Counted from the first letter of the stretch, positions 54,953 to 64,000 are shown. The stretch is DNA of 64,000 nt from Marinimicrococcus sp033875255 (GCA_033875255.1 JAWZSN010000002.1:1-64000), one strand, 5' to 3'. The notes: generated by a model from the letters alone, not told the origin. Made by a program: numbers and translations.

Positions 54953-57259
54953 TCAGTCGACATAGTAACCCTTGATCTTCCTGTAGTAGTTCGCGCCGTC
55001 CTCGCTCTCGTAGTACATGTAGGTTCTGGCATCGACCCGGAGCAGCACGACTCCGGCTATCGAGGCCCGGGAGTCGTGGAGCAGCTGCAGCGCCCGGCGC
55101 ACGGCCGAGACCGGCGTCTGTCGCCAGCCGACCGCGAAGATCGTCCGGTCGACCTGGGCCGCGGTGATGCGTGCGTCGGTCACCGCCAGCACCGGCGGCG
55201 AGTCGATCACGACGAGGTCGTAGCTGTGGCGCAGCTTGGCGAACAGCTCCTGGACCTTGCGGTTGCCCATCAGGCCGGTGAGGTTCCTGCTGGCCTCGGC
55301 GATGCCGAGAATGTCGAGGCCGTTCTCGGTCGTCACGATGGCGTCCGCCAGCGGCACCTCGCCATTGGCGACCTCGACCAGTCCCGCCTCGACACGGACA
55401 CCGGCGGCCCGCGCCACCGAGGGATGGCGCAGATCGGCGTCCACGAGCAGGACCCGGTGCCCCCACTGCCGTGCCGCCGTGGCGAGGCTCAGGGCGAAGG
55501 TGGTCTTGCCCTCGTTGCCCAGCGCCGAGGTGACGAGGACGGTCCGGGGCGCCTCCTCGGGGTCGCTGAAGCGCAGCGCCGTGTAGGTCGAGCGCATGGC
55601 CTCGGCGTAGCCGGAGATCGGCCGTTCGAGAAGGTAGCGATCCGGGCGGGCTGCGCGCGACGAGCGCAGTCTCGGCACGACGCCGAGCACGCGAAGGCCG
55701 GTGACCCGCTCCATCTGCCGGGCGCTGCGCGCCCGCCGGTCGAGCCCTTCCGCCACCAGGGCCAAGAGCGCGCTGGCGCCGAGCGATGCGGTGAAGCCGA
55801 GGAGCGAGAAGATCTTGGGGCTGAGCGAGCTCGGCCGAACCGGCGGGTTGGCATAGGAGATCACCTGGGCGTCCGGCTCGATGATCGCCTGCTGCTCGCC
55901 GATCTCCTTGAACCGCTGCAAGAAGAGCTCGTAGATCCGCCGGCTGGCCTCGGACTGGCGCTCGAGCTGGCGGAGCCCCACCTCTGCACCGCCGCGCTCA
56001 TAGTCTTGCGCCTTGTAGGCGGCGATCTGGCTCTCGAGCTGCCGCACCTGTTCGGCGGCGCGGCTTCTCTCGCGCTCGAGATCGAGGGCCAGGCGGCCCG
56101 CCTCCTGGCTGATCTTGGCGCTCAGCTGCTTCTTCTCCTCGACGAGCAGCTGCATGCGCGGATGCCGGCTGCCGAAGCTGCTCGACAGCTCCGCCTCCTG
56201 GCGGCCGAGCTCGAGCTCGCGCTCGCGCAGGCTGATGAGGATCGGCGAGGAGACGAGGCCGAGCAGCGCTTGCGTGTCGCCGCGCCCCCGCGCCCGGTCG
56301 ATCGTCTCCTTCTTGGACTGGAGATCGAGCAGGTCGACCCTCGCCATGCCGAGCGCGCGGTTGAGCTCCATCAGCTCCAGCTGGTCGGAGCGCGCCTGCT
56401 GCTCGTCGGTGAGCCCGGCCTCGGCCCGGTAGGACTGGACCGCCGCCTCGGCGTTGCGGACCTCCTCGCCCATCACGGCGATGCGCTCGCTGAGCCAGAG
56501 CGAGATCCGCTCCACCTCGGAGAGCTTGTTCTTGAGCTGTTCCTGGACGTAGAGCTCGGCGGCGCGGTTGACGATGTCCGCGGCGAGAGCGGGATCGGTG
56601 GCGGTGAAGCGGATGCTGATGACCCGCGAATCGGCCTCCTGCGAGGCGCCGAACCGCTTGTTGAAGGTGTCGATGGCCGCCTCGTGCACCTGGCGCGCCC
56701 ACATGGCGGCGCCGGCATCGTCGGTGGCGGCGGTCTCGCCGGGCATGGCCGCAGGGCTGCTCACCAGCATGGCCGGCAGGCCGCTGGCGGCGGTCGTTCG
56801 CGTCACCATCTCGGGGAACCACGCGGCAGCGGCGCTGACGAGGCGGGCGATCCTGGTGGCGCTGTCGGTGAACTGCTCCTCGACGGCAGTCCTGAAGGCG
56901 GGCCTCTCGAGCAGCTTGAGATCGTCCAGGACACGCGCCATCTGCTGGCGCGAGCGGATGATGTCGAGCTGGGTGCTCACCATGTGGATGTCGCTGGTGA
57001 TGCTGGGCGCGCCCCAGCTCATCCCGGCGACGGGGGCCTGGCTGGGCTCGATGACGATCGCCGCGGTCGCCGTGTACTGGGGCTCGCTGGACATGGCCAG
57101 CGCCACCGACAGGCTGGTGCCGATCGCCGTGCCGAGCATGATCAGCCACTTGCGGCGGCGAACGAGCAGCAGGACGTCACGCACCGTGGTCGCCGGCGAG
57201 TGCTCGTGCGGAAGCGTCATTTCCGTTCGATCGTCGGCGCCGGGAAAGAGATTCTGCAT
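54953..57259 (-). CDS. Wzc-type polysaccharide co-polymerase/tyrosine autokinase
   Basis: 768 residues. The Wzz domain has membrane helices near residues 37-56 and ~495-515, flanking a periplasmic coiled-coil segment (~80-490). The BY-kinase has Walker A SALGNEGKTT (~580), Walker A' LLVDADLRHP and Walker B VVIDSPPVL. The tail holds seven tyrosines in the last 24 residues (MYYE, NYYRK, GYYVD), the autophosphorylation cluster. It controls chain length and export of exopolysaccharide. I chose the ATG at 57259 over 57289 because a GGCGGA element precedes it. Confidence 0.92.
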   Translation of the reverse strand: MQNLFPGADDRTEMTLPHEHSPATTVRDVLLLVRRRKWLIMLGTAIGTSLSVALAMSSEPQYTATAAIVIEPSQAPVAGMSWGAPSITSDIHMVSTQLDIIRSRQQMARVLDDLKLLERPAFRTAVEEQFTDSATRIARLVSAAAAWFPEMVTRTTAASGLPAMLVSSPAAMPGETAATDDAGAAMWARQVHEAAIDTFNKRFGASQEADSRVISIRFTATDPALAADIVNRAAELYVQEQLKNKLSEVERISLWLSERIAVMGEEVRNAEAAVQSYRAEAGLTDEQQARSDQLELMELNRALGMARVDLLDLQSKKETIDRARGRGDTQALLGLVSSPILISLRERELELGRQEAELSSSFGSRHPRMQLLVEEKKQLSAKISQEAGRLALDLERERSRAAEQVRQLESQIAAYKAQDYERGGAEVGLRQLERQSEASRRIYELFLQRFKEIGEQQAIIEPDAQVISYANPPVRPSSLSPKIFSLLGFTASLGASALLALVAEGLDRRARSARQMERVTGLRVLGVVPRLRSSRAARPDRYLLERPISGYAEAMRSTYTALRFSDPEEAPRTVLVTSALGNEGKTTFALSLATAARQWGHRVLLVDADLRHPSVARAAGVRVEAGLVEVANGEVPLADAIVTTENGLDILGIAEASRNLTGLMGNRKVQELFAKLRHSYDLVVIDSPPVLAVTDARITAAQVDRTIFAVGWRQTPVSAVRRALQLLHDSRASIAGVVLLRVDARTYMYYESEDGANYYRKIKGYYVD

Positions 57260-57945
57260 GGTCGTTGTTCCGCCGGGGTGGCCGGGCATCGACTAGACTG
57301 CGGCAGTGGTGACCCACGGGGGCCGGGCCTGGGACGTGCACGGCGCCAGGCGATGCGCGCGCCCCGCCATCCGTGCCGGGCGGTCTCCCGGATGCCGCTG
57401 CGCGTGGATGCGAAGCCATCCGCCACCGCACCGGCCAAGGCGCCGATCCTCAGGCAAACCCGGTTCCTCCCGCCCTCGTGCAGCCGCCGGCTTCCGGCCC
57501 GCGGCCGATGCACATTCTGCGTTGATTATTGGATAGGTAATTTCGCCAAGTATCGGCTGGGCGTCAAGCTGACCGATGGTTCGTCGCGTCGAGTCTGGGT
57601 GATGAATCGGTCTCAATATGGAGTAGTGTTTGAGTATAAAGGTTTATGTTATTATAATGCGTACACCATTGGTGGTAGATTTATCCGTCTTTCGGCCCGT
57701 GCGTGCCGGGCGCGAGGCTCTGTTGGCATGCCGCGACGCGGCTACGACGGGTTGGATATTGTCGGTTGATGGGCGGGCGGTCATGATGACCGGCAGCGAC
57801 GCCCTTTCGCAGCACTGGAAGGTCCTCGCCGTTGTCCGATCGTTCATGACCAAAGGGAGCTGCCAGGATGCCTGCTGCTCGAGAGGCCTGCACGCGACAC
57901 AGCGCCCCGTCGGCCGCTGCCGTCCGCGCTCCTGGCGTCTGAGCC
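57260..57945. other. Long leader region between divergent genes
   Basis: 686 bp without a convincing gene. From about 57520 to 57670 it is strikingly AT-rich and contains a strong promoter (57630-57658). Downstream there is a 280-nt GC-rich stretch before the asparagine synthetase start. The open frames here have no family features. A small RNA or long 5' leader is possible. Confidence 0.55.
57630..57658 (+). promoter_or_regulatory. Sigma-70-type promoter, TTGAGT-17-TATAAT
   Basis: TTGAGT at 57630-57635 and TATAAT at 57653-57658 are separated by exactly 17 bp in an AT-rich island. Transcription would begin near 57665 and read towards the asparagine synthetase gene through an untranslated leader of about 280 nt. 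Confidence 0.65.
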
Positions 57946-59898
57946 ATGTGCGGTGTCGCCGGGCTCTGGGAGATCGACGGGGGGGCGGGCCGCGAGGTTC
58001 TGCTGCGTCATATCGGGGCCATGACCGCAAGCCTCCGCCATCGCGGTCCCGACGGCAGCGGCTGCTGGATCGACGAGCAGGCCGGCGTGGCGCTGGGCCA
58101 CACGCGGCTGGCCATCGTCGATCTCTCGCCGGCCGGCGCGCAGCCCATGGCGTCGAGCGACGGACGCTTCGTTCTGTCCTACAATGGCGAGATCTACAAC
58201 GCGGCCGAGCTGCGCCGCGATCTGGAGCGGCGCGGCCGGCGGTTTCGCGGCGGATCGGACACCGAGGTGCTGGTCGAGGGCCTCTCGGCGTGGGGTGTCG
58301 AGCCCTGCCTGCAGCGGCTGATCGGGATGTTCGCCTTCGTCTTGTGGGACCGCGAGGCGCGGACCATGACCCTGGTGCGCGACCGGCTCGGCATCAAGCC
58401 GCTCTACTGGGCGCGGGCCGGCCGCACGGTCGTGGTGGGCTCGGAGCTCAAGACGCTGCACGCCTATACCGGCTGGACGCCCGAGGTCGACCGCGACGTG
58501 CTGGCAACCTATCTGCGCTATCGCTGCGTGCCGGCGCCCCGCACGATCTACCGCCAGGCGGCCAAGCTGCCGCCGGGCCACCTCCTCGAGATCGACCGGC
58601 GCGGCCAGACGCAGTTGCGGCAGTTCTGGGACCCGCTGGCGGTCGTCCCCGACAGCACCGATCTCGCCGACGCCGAGGCCGTGGAGCGGCTCGACGCGCT
58701 GCTTCGCGATGCGGTCGGCCGCCGGATGGTGGCCGACGTGCCGCTCGGCGGCTTTCTTTCCGGCGGTATCGATTCTTCCCTCGTCACGGCGTTGATGCAG
58801 GCGCAGAGCAGCCGGCCGATCCGCACCTTCTCGATCGGCTTCGACGAGCCCGGCTTCGACGAGGCGCCGCATGCCCGCGCGGTGGCGGCCCATCTCGGCA
58901 CCGACCATACCGAGCTCTACGTGGCGCCGGGACACGCGCTCGAGCTGGTGCCTAGTCTGCCCGAGGTCTTCGACGAGCCCTTTGCCGATGCCTCGCAGAT
59001 TCCGACCTGCCTGCTGGCGGCGCTGACCCGGCGGCACGTCACCGTGGCACTTTCCGGCGATGGCGGCGACGAGCTGTTCGCCGGCTACGAGCGCTACGCC
59101 CGGGCCGAGCAGGCATGGCTGCGGCTCGCCCGCCTGCCGCACGGGGCGCGCCGGCTTGCGGCCGAAGCGCTGCGCCGGCTGCCCGGCCTCGACGGCGGGA
59201 GCCTGCTCTGCCGGTCAGGCCTCTTCCCGCCGGCCGAGCGGCTCGATCACTGGGCCTCGACCCTGGCGGCCGAGGACGGCGTGGCCTTCTATCGTCACCG
59301 CGGCTCGCAGTGGCGGCATCCCGCGCGCATCGTGCGGGGCGCCGAGGAATGGCGGGTGCCGTGGCGCCCCGGCGCGCCGGGCGGCGACTTCCTGGCCCAG
59401 ATGCAGCGCATCGACCTCGTCAGCTACCTGCCCAACGACGTGCTCACCAAGGTCGACCGGGCGACCATGGCGGTGGCCCTCGAGGCGCGGGTGCCGATTC
59501 TCGACCACCGGGTGGTGGAGCTCGCGCTGGGCCTTCCGCGGCGCCTCAAGCAGCGTGACGGCACCAGCAAGTGGCTCTTGCGCCGGGTTCTCGACCGCTA
59601 TGTGCCAGGCGCCCTCGTCGACCGGCCCAAGGCGGGCTTCAGCGTGCCGCTGGCGGGCTGGCTGCGCGGGCCGCTGCGCGACTGGGCCGAGGACCTCCTG
59701 GGCGAGGCGCGGCTCCGCGAGGAGGGGTTCTTCGAGGCGGCGCCGGTGCGTCTGCGCTGGCGCCAGCATCTGGAGGGCACGCGCGACTGGCATGCCCATC
59801 TCTGGACGGTCCTGATGTTCCAGGCCTGGCTGCGGCACAAACGCCAGGCGACCTCCCGGCCGGCGGCGCTCGCCGAGGCGACGTGTGCGGCAGAGTGA
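57946..59898 (+). CDS. Asparagine synthase (glutamine-hydrolysing), AsnB family
   Basis: 650 residues. MCGVAG exposes the catalytic Cys2 of the class II glutaminase after methionine removal; RHRGPDGSG and SYNGEIYN complete that domain (~1-210). The synthetase domain has the PP-loop SGGIDSS (272-278) and GDGGDELFAGY. It amidates a carboxylate using glutamine and ATP. In exopolysaccharide loci such AsnB paralogues (WbpS/EpsO-like) are thought to amidate sugar carboxylates, not aspartate; that substrate is inference from context. The next gene starts 42 bp later. Confidence 0.93.
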   Translation: MCGVAGLWEIDGGAGREVLLRHIGAMTASLRHRGPDGSGCWIDEQAGVALGHTRLAIVDLSPAGAQPMASSDGRFVLSYNGEIYNAAELRRDLERRGRRFRGGSDTEVLVEGLSAWGVEPCLQRLIGMFAFVLWDREARTMTLVRDRLGIKPLYWARAGRTVVVGSELKTLHAYTGWTPEVDRDVLATYLRYRCVPAPRTIYRQAAKLPPGHLLEIDRRGQTQLRQFWDPLAVVPDSTDLADAEAVERLDALLRDAVGRRMVADVPLGGFLSGGIDSSLVTALMQAQSSRPIRTFSIGFDEPGFDEAPHARAVAAHLGTDHTELYVAPGHALELVPSLPEVFDEPFADASQIPTCLLAALTRRHVTVALSGDGGDELFAGYERYARAEQAWLRLARLPHGARRLAAEALRRLPGLDGGSLLCRSGLFPPAERLDHWASTLAAEDGVAFYRHRGSQWRHPARIVRGAEEWRVPWRPGAPGGDFLAQMQRIDLVSYLPNDVLTKVDRATMAVALEARVPILDHRVVELALGLPRRLKQRDGTSKWLLRRVLDRYVPGALVDRPKAGFSVPLAGWLRGPLRDWAEDLLGEARLREEGFFEAAPVRLRWRQHLEGTRDWHAHLWTVLMFQAWLRHKRQATSRPAALAEATCAAE

Positions 59899-59939
59899 CG
59901 GTCATCGCGGGCGGAGCGGCGGAGGTGGGAGCGGCGAGC

Positions 59940-61076
59940 ATGCCGGAGAGCGACGTGAACATCATCGTGGCGGCGAGCCCGGCGGCGCTGCTCGAGCACC
60001 GCGAGGCGTGGCATGACCTCGCCGCCAATGCCATCGAGAGCAACGTCTTCTACGAGCCCGATCCGCTCCTCCTCGCTCTGGGCACGCTTCCACCGGGCGA
60101 GGCGTGGCGCATCGTCCTCGTCTATCGGCAGGATGCGCTCATCGGGCTCTTCCCGATGCGCTGGCGCAGGATCGCCGGCACCGGCCTGCATCTGGTGGCC
60201 GAGCTGCTCCGGCACGGCCAGAGCTTCTTCCACGTCCCGCTGCTGCGGCGCGAGGCCGGCACCATCGCGGTGCGTGCCTGGCTCGACTGGTGCAGCCGGA
60301 GTGGAGCGCCACTGGTCGTTTGCCCGAGGATCACGGGCGATGGCGCCGTGGCCGCCCTTCTTCGCGACGAGCTTGCCGCCCTGGGCGGCAGCTTCCTCGA
60401 GCACGACCGCTACATGCGGCCGGTGATGATCCCGGGGGCCGACGCGGAGAGCTATCTGCGCGAGGCACTCGGCGGCGACCGGCGTCGCGAGCTGAGGCGT
60501 CAGCGTCGCCTCCTCGAGGCGCACGGCGATCTCGTCTTCACCTGGCCTTCCGCGATCGACGATCCTGCGGCATGGGCCACGGACTTCCTCGCGCTCGAGC
60601 GACGCGGCTGGAAGGGCAAAGACGGTGGTGCGCTGGCTTGTGACGCCGGCCGGGAACTCGGCTTTCGCGAGCTGCTGGCGGCATTGCACGCGCGCCGCCA
60701 GGCGCTGCTGTTCGGCGCCAGGCTGAACGGCGCGTGGATCGCGATGTCGTGCATCCTGCGGGTGGCGCCGCCGGGCACCGGCGCCTTCGCCTTCAAGACC
60801 GCCTATGACGAGGATCTGCGGCGCTTCGCGCCGGCCATCATGCTGGAGAGCGCGTTCCTGGGGGAGCTGCACGGGACGTTTCGCGATGTCGGCTGGGTCG
60901 ACAGCTGCACCAGCCCCGGCAAGAACACGGCGATCGGCAAGCTGTGGGCCGGCCGCCGCGCGATAGCCCACCTGGTGCTGGCGATGCCGGGCCTGCGCGG
61001 CACTCTGGCGCTGGCGGCCTATCGCCTGATGATGCGCCGGGCCGCTCGCCGCGCCGTGCCGGCGGCGGGGAAGTAG
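59940..61076 (+). CDS. CelD/BcsL-like acyltransferase (GNAT, Acetyltransf_6), copy 1
   Basis: 378 residues. The PF13480-like pattern is seen: WHDLAANAIESNVFYEPDPLL, LIGLFPMRW, RRRELRRQRRLL and LALERRGWKGKDG, with DSCTSPGKNTAIGKLWAGRRAIA near the end. Such proteins transfer acyl or amino-acyl groups during polysaccharide modification. A strongly similar paralogue is encoded 1.2 kb downstream. I chose the ATG at 59940 because GGTGGGAG precedes it by about 8 nt; a GTG at 59895 overlapping the previous stop as GTGA is the alternative and would add 15 residues. Confidence 0.78.
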   Translation: MPESDVNIIVAASPAALLEHREAWHDLAANAIESNVFYEPDPLLLALGTLPPGEAWRIVLVYRQDALIGLFPMRWRRIAGTGLHLVAELLRHGQSFFHVPLLRREAGTIAVRAWLDWCSRSGAPLVVCPRITGDGAVAALLRDELAALGGSFLEHDRYMRPVMIPGADAESYLREALGGDRRRELRRQRRLLEAHGDLVFTWPSAIDDPAAWATDFLALERRGWKGKDGGALACDAGRELGFRELLAALHARRQALLFGARLNGAWIAMSCILRVAPPGTGAFAFKTAYDEDLRRFAPAIMLESAFLGELHGTFRDVGWVDSCTSPGKNTAIGKLWAGRRAIAHLVLAMPGLRGTLALAAYRLMMRRAARRAVPAAGK

Positions 61077-61077
61077 G

Positions 61078-62265
61078 ATGACCGGCACGACCGGTAACGC
61101 CTGTCTGGAGCACGCCAAGCGGGCCGCCGGGTCCCTGCCGGTGCTTGCCCGCACCGGCAACGAGGCGCGCCGGCGCGTGGTCATGGTGATCGCCAATCTT
61201 GGCTGGGGCGGCGCCCAGAAGATCATGGTGGCGATCGCCAACGAGTGGGCGGCGCGGGGCTGGCAGGTCACGCTCGTCTCCATGGACGCCGCTCTCGCCC
61301 TCTCCTATTTCCGCCCGGACCCGCGCATCGAGGTCGTCTATCTCGGGGTCTCGGCGCCGTCGGGCGATCCGCTGCGGGCGGTATGGCGGAACCTGCGCCG
61401 GCTGCTGGCGCTGCGCCGGACACTCAGGCGCAGCCGTGCCCAGGCCGTCGTCTCGTTTCTCTCGGCCACCAATGTCCGCACCCTCATCGCGGCGGCCGGG
61501 CTCGGGCTGCCGGTCATCGTCTCGGAGCGGGGCGATCCGGACCGCGGCTCGCTACCGCGCGTTTGGCGGCTCCTCCGCTCCCTGTCCTATCCTTGTGCCT
61601 TTCGCATGGTTGCCCAGACCGACGCCGCGCTCGGCCATTTCGGCTGGCTCGTGCGCCGCCGCGGCACGGTCATTCCCAATCCCGTCGTCGTGCCGCCACG
61701 CCCCGCGCCGGGCGACGAGCGGGTGGTGGTGGCGGTGGGCCACCTGGCACCGGTCAAGGGCTTCGACCTTCTGATCCGGGCGTTTGCCCGCTGCCTGCCT
61801 GGCCATCCCGGCTGGCGGCTGGTCATCTGGGGCGAGGGCCCGCAGCGCCGCGAGCTGGAAGAGCTGGTGGCGAGCCTCGGCCTTGCCGGCGTCGTGGCCA
61901 TGCCCGGCCGGACCACGCAGCCCGGCACCTGGGTCGAGAAAGCCGGCATCTTCGTCCTGAGCTCGCGTCACGAGGGCTTTCCCAACGCGCTGCTGGAGGC
62001 GATGGCGGCAGGCCTGCCGGTGATCGCCGCCGACTGCCCGGCGGGCGGACCGCGGGCTCTCGTCACGGACGGCCGCGACGGTCTGCTGGTGCCAAAGGAG
62101 GATGTCGGCGCTCTCGCCACAGCCCTCGATTCGCTCATGGGCGATCCGGCCAGCCGCAGCGCGTTCGGCCAGGCTGCCCGTTGCAGCGTGGTCCGCTATG
62201 CTTTCCCCAGGGTCGTCGGGCGCTGGACCGAGCTGGTCGAGGAAGCCGTGGCGCCTCCGGCATGA
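61078..62265 (+). CDS. Glycosyltransferase family 4-type
   Basis: 395 residues. The GT-B N-terminus starts RVVMVIANLGWGGAQKIMVA after a ~30-residue leader. The donor domain has VVVAVGHLAPVKGFDLLIRAFA and SSRHEGFPNALLEAMAAGLPVIAAD with the E-x7-E pair and PAGGPRALV. It adds a sugar during exopolysaccharide repeat-unit assembly. It begins two bases after the previous stop and ends shortly before the second acyltransferase, so these genes are one unit. Confidence 0.9.
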   Translation: MTGTTGNACLEHAKRAAGSLPVLARTGNEARRRVVMVIANLGWGGAQKIMVAIANEWAARGWQVTLVSMDAALALSYFRPDPRIEVVYLGVSAPSGDPLRAVWRNLRRLLALRRTLRRSRAQAVVSFLSATNVRTLIAAAGLGLPVIVSERGDPDRGSLPRVWRLLRSLSYPCAFRMVAQTDAALGHFGWLVRRRGTVIPNPVVVPPRPAPGDERVVVAVGHLAPVKGFDLLIRAFARCLPGHPGWRLVIWGEGPQRRELEELVASLGLAGVVAMPGRTTQPGTWVEKAGIFVLSSRHEGFPNALLEAMAAGLPVIAADCPAGGPRALVTDGRDGLLVPKEDVGALATALDSLMGDPASRSAFGQAARCSVVRYAFPRVVGRWTELVEEAVAPPA

Positions 62266-62271
62266 CGCGGC

Positions 62272-63501
62272 ATGGCCGCGCCCGCCCGCATGAATGTCTG
62301 GAGTGTGCGAATGCCGCCGTCCCGTTCGCAGGACCATGAGGCCCGGATCAGCGTCGTGCAGGACGTGGAGAGCCTGGCGGAGCTGGCGGGGCCGTGGCGG
62401 GATCTCGCCGCCGAGGCATTGGAGAGCAACGTCTTCTACGAGCCGGGCATGCTGCTCGAGGCCTTGCGCCATCTGCGCGGGCTGCGTGCCTGGCAGATCG
62501 TGCTCGTCTTCCGGGGAAGCCGGCTCGTCGGCCTCTTCCCGCTGCAGCGGGCCAGGCTCGGCGGCGGCACCCGCCTGGTGCTGGAGCTTCTCCAGCATCC
62601 CCATAGCTTCCTGCACACGCCGCTGGTCCACCGCGACCACGCCGGCAGCGCGATCGATGCCTGGCTGGGCTGGTGCAGGCACGACAGCGGCGCCGCCCTG
62701 GTCTTGTGCTCGCGCATCACCGTGGACGGCCCGGTGGCGCGGCTGCTGCGCGAGCGGCTGGACAGCGCCGGCGGCGACAGTATCGAGCTGCGCCGCTACG
62801 AGAGGCCGCTTTTGGAGCCGCAGGGCGACCCGGAGGCCTATCTGCGGCGCGTGCTGAGCAGCGAGCGTCGGCGTCAGCTCAGGCGGCGCCGCGCGCTTCT
62901 CGGGGAGCAGGGCGCGCTGGCGGTTCGCGTGCTCGGGGCGGGCGAGGAGCCGGCCGCCTGGATCGACGCTTTCCTGGCGCTGGAGGCCAGTGGCTGGAAG
63001 GGCCGCAAGGGCACGGCGCTGGCCTGCAACGAGGACCACGCACGGTTCTTCCGCGCCATGGTGGGCGACCTGCACGGCCGGGGCCAGGCCCTGCTGTCGG
63101 GCATCCAGCAGGAGGGACGGTGGCTGGCCATGTCCTGCCACTTCCGTGCGGCCTGCCCGGATGGCGGCGCATTCTGGTTCAAGCCCGCCTTCGACGAGGA
63201 GCACGCCAAGCTGAGCCCCGGCGTGCTGCTCGAGACCGAGCTGATCCGGCTCCTGCGCGAGCGCTTTGCCGATGTGCGCTGGATCGACAGCTGCACCAGC
63301 CCCGACAATGAGCTGATGGGCAGGCTGTGGAGCGGCCGGCGCGCCATCGCGACCCTCGCCCTGGCGGTGCCCGCCCTGCGGGGCCGGCTGGCCCTGCGGG
63401 CAATGGTCCTCGCCCTGCAGGGCCGTCTCGTTCTGCGCGCCGGCCGCCGCCGCCTCGCTGGCGCGGTGCCGGCCCGGGGAACGGAGCCGGCCTCGACCTG
63501 A
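62272..63501 (+). CDS. CelD/BcsL-like acyltransferase, copy 2
   Basis: 409 residues, paralogous to the protein at 59940-61076: WRDLAAEALESNVFYEPGMLL, LVGLFPLQR, FLALEASGWKGRKG and DSCTSPDNELMGRLWSGRRAIA align segment by segment. The C-terminus is an arginine-rich extension not shared by copy 1. The ATG at 62272 is used; ATGs at 62290 and 62311 are alternatives and the ribosome-binding site is weak. It probably modifies a second position or a second sugar of the same polymer. Confidence 0.78.
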   Translation: MAAPARMNVWSVRMPPSRSQDHEARISVVQDVESLAELAGPWRDLAAEALESNVFYEPGMLLEALRHLRGLRAWQIVLVFRGSRLVGLFPLQRARLGGGTRLVLELLQHPHSFLHTPLVHRDHAGSAIDAWLGWCRHDSGAALVLCSRITVDGPVARLLRERLDSAGGDSIELRRYERPLLEPQGDPEAYLRRVLSSERRRQLRRRRALLGEQGALAVRVLGAGEEPAAWIDAFLALEASGWKGRKGTALACNEDHARFFRAMVGDLHGRGQALLSGIQQEGRWLAMSCHFRAACPDGGAFWFKPAFDEEHAKLSPGVLLETELIRLLRERFADVRWIDSCTSPDNELMGRLWSGRRAIATLALAVPALRGRLALRAMVLALQGRLVLRAGRRRLAGAVPARGTEPAST

Positions 63502-63525
63502 AGGGTGCGGCGGCGGGGGACGGAT

Positions 63526-64000
63526 CTAACCGCCGGCCGCCTGCGGCTGCTCGAGCGGGGATGGCTCGACCCCCGGACGGGCCGCGCTTGCGGTGATGGT
63601 GGCGCTGGCCGCTGTGGCGGGACCGGGCGCGGCGGCTTTCTGGGCATAGCCGAGCTCCGAGCCCCAGTGCGTTGCCACGGCGAGCGGGAGCCCGACGCCG
63701 GAGCCCACGAATCCCGGTGCGTCCTGGCCGAGCGTCTGGCGCCACCAGGAGGCATCGAAGAACAGCGCGACGAGCGGGATGTTGCGGGCCTCGTGGACAT
63801 AGACCCGGCATCCTTCTGCCAGGCGCGGCCAGATCCCCCGGAGGCACGGCTTGAGGGAGTCGATCAGGTCGACGTCGAGGAAGGCCATCACCACGTCGCG
63901 GTCGAGCTCGGCCATGGTCTTGTCGAAGAAGCCCACACGAAAGTCGCAGACCTCGAGACTGCCGTGGCGCTCGAGATTCGATCTCACCAGCTCGAGGGAG
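63526..64000 (-). CDS. TylF-like class I methyltransferase, 5' part missing
   Basis: Only the 3' part is in the window; the frame stays open to the right edge, so the start lies outside. FRVGFFDKTM, the acidic motif AFLDVDLIDSLKPCLRGIWPRLAEG and the HEARNI stretch match the TylF/MycF family of SAM-dependent O-methyltransferases (motif III and the metal-binding DVD). After the methyltransferase domain comes an alanine/proline-rich tail of about 40 residues. It converges on the second acyltransferase gene and may O-methylate a sugar of the exopolysaccharide. A FkbM-type enzyme is the alternative. Confidence 0.65.
   Translation of the reverse strand, partial: SLELVRSNLERHGSLEVCDFRVGFFDKTMAELDRDVVMAFLDVDLIDSLKPCLRGIWPRLAEGCRVYVHEARNIPLVALFFDASWWRQTLGQDAPGFVGSGVGLPLAVATHWGSELGYAQKAAAPGPATAASATITASAARPGVEPSPLEQPQAAGG

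Noticed and set aside
57630..58955. 441-residue plus-strand protein before and across AsnB
   Set aside because: Most of it is AsnB in the wrong frame; the true gene begins at the Met-Cys of 57946.

Overview
This window is GC-rich chromosomal DNA, apparently from an alphaproteobacterium. I infer a Rhodospirillales-like lineage from the Dpp-type ABC transporter style, the GlgE-pathway operon with a fused TreS-maltokinase, the DUF1206 and FUSC proteins and the dense ATGA/GTGA start-stop overlaps. No rRNA, tRNA or marker gene is present to fix the taxon. About 42 protein genes are supportable.

Left edge to 4.2 kb: a tandem array of about 155-bp units with nested hairpins, then diverged relatives of the unit, then a conspicuously AT-richer gene for an OLD-family ATPase/Toprim nuclease that looks horizontally acquired. 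From 4.2 to 9.4 kb (minus strand) there is a complete peptide-type ABC importer: solute-binding protein, two permeases and a double-ATPase protein. From 9.4 to 12.3 kb lies a decayed region with repeats and a degenerate IS5-like transposase. It is followed by a DUF4268 protein, a DMT exporter and a PAS-domain sensor kinase.

17.4-28.9 kb (plus strand): a catabolic or scavenging island made of a GntR regulator, a gamma-glutamyltransferase-like hydrolase, a branched-chain-type aminotransferase, a second complete Dpp-type importer, an aspartoacylase/succinylglutamate-desuccinylase-like deacylase and a threonine-aldolase-like PLP enzyme. It is closed by a large convergent hairpin. Together these genes suggest import and stepwise dismantling of an acylated or gamma-glutamyl amino-acid-like compound; the substrate is unknown. 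29-35.7 kb: OsmC, DUF1206, a PP2C-like phosphatase, and an Fe3+/aminoethylphosphonate-type importer.

35.7-38.7 kb: a repeat-rich accessory patch. A hypothetical gene plus its flanking repeat block has been duplicated, and one gene copy is frameshifted. Next to it are a 38-bp repeat cluster and an orphan 3' fragment of a DUF1206 gene fused to a repeat end. 38.7-41.1 kb: a MarR regulator with a FUSC-type exporter. 41-52 kb (minus strand): an alpha-glucan/trehalose operon (glgE, treS-mak, glgB, malQ). It would convert trehalose through maltose and maltose-1-phosphate into branched glucan and rework it.

52.5-64 kb: the start of an exopolysaccharide locus, with a polyprenyl-phosphate sugar-1-phosphate transferase, two GT4-type glycosyltransferases, a Wzc-type tyrosine autokinase, an AsnB-type amidotransferase, two paralogous CelD-like acyltransferases and a truncated TylF-like methyltransferase at the right edge.
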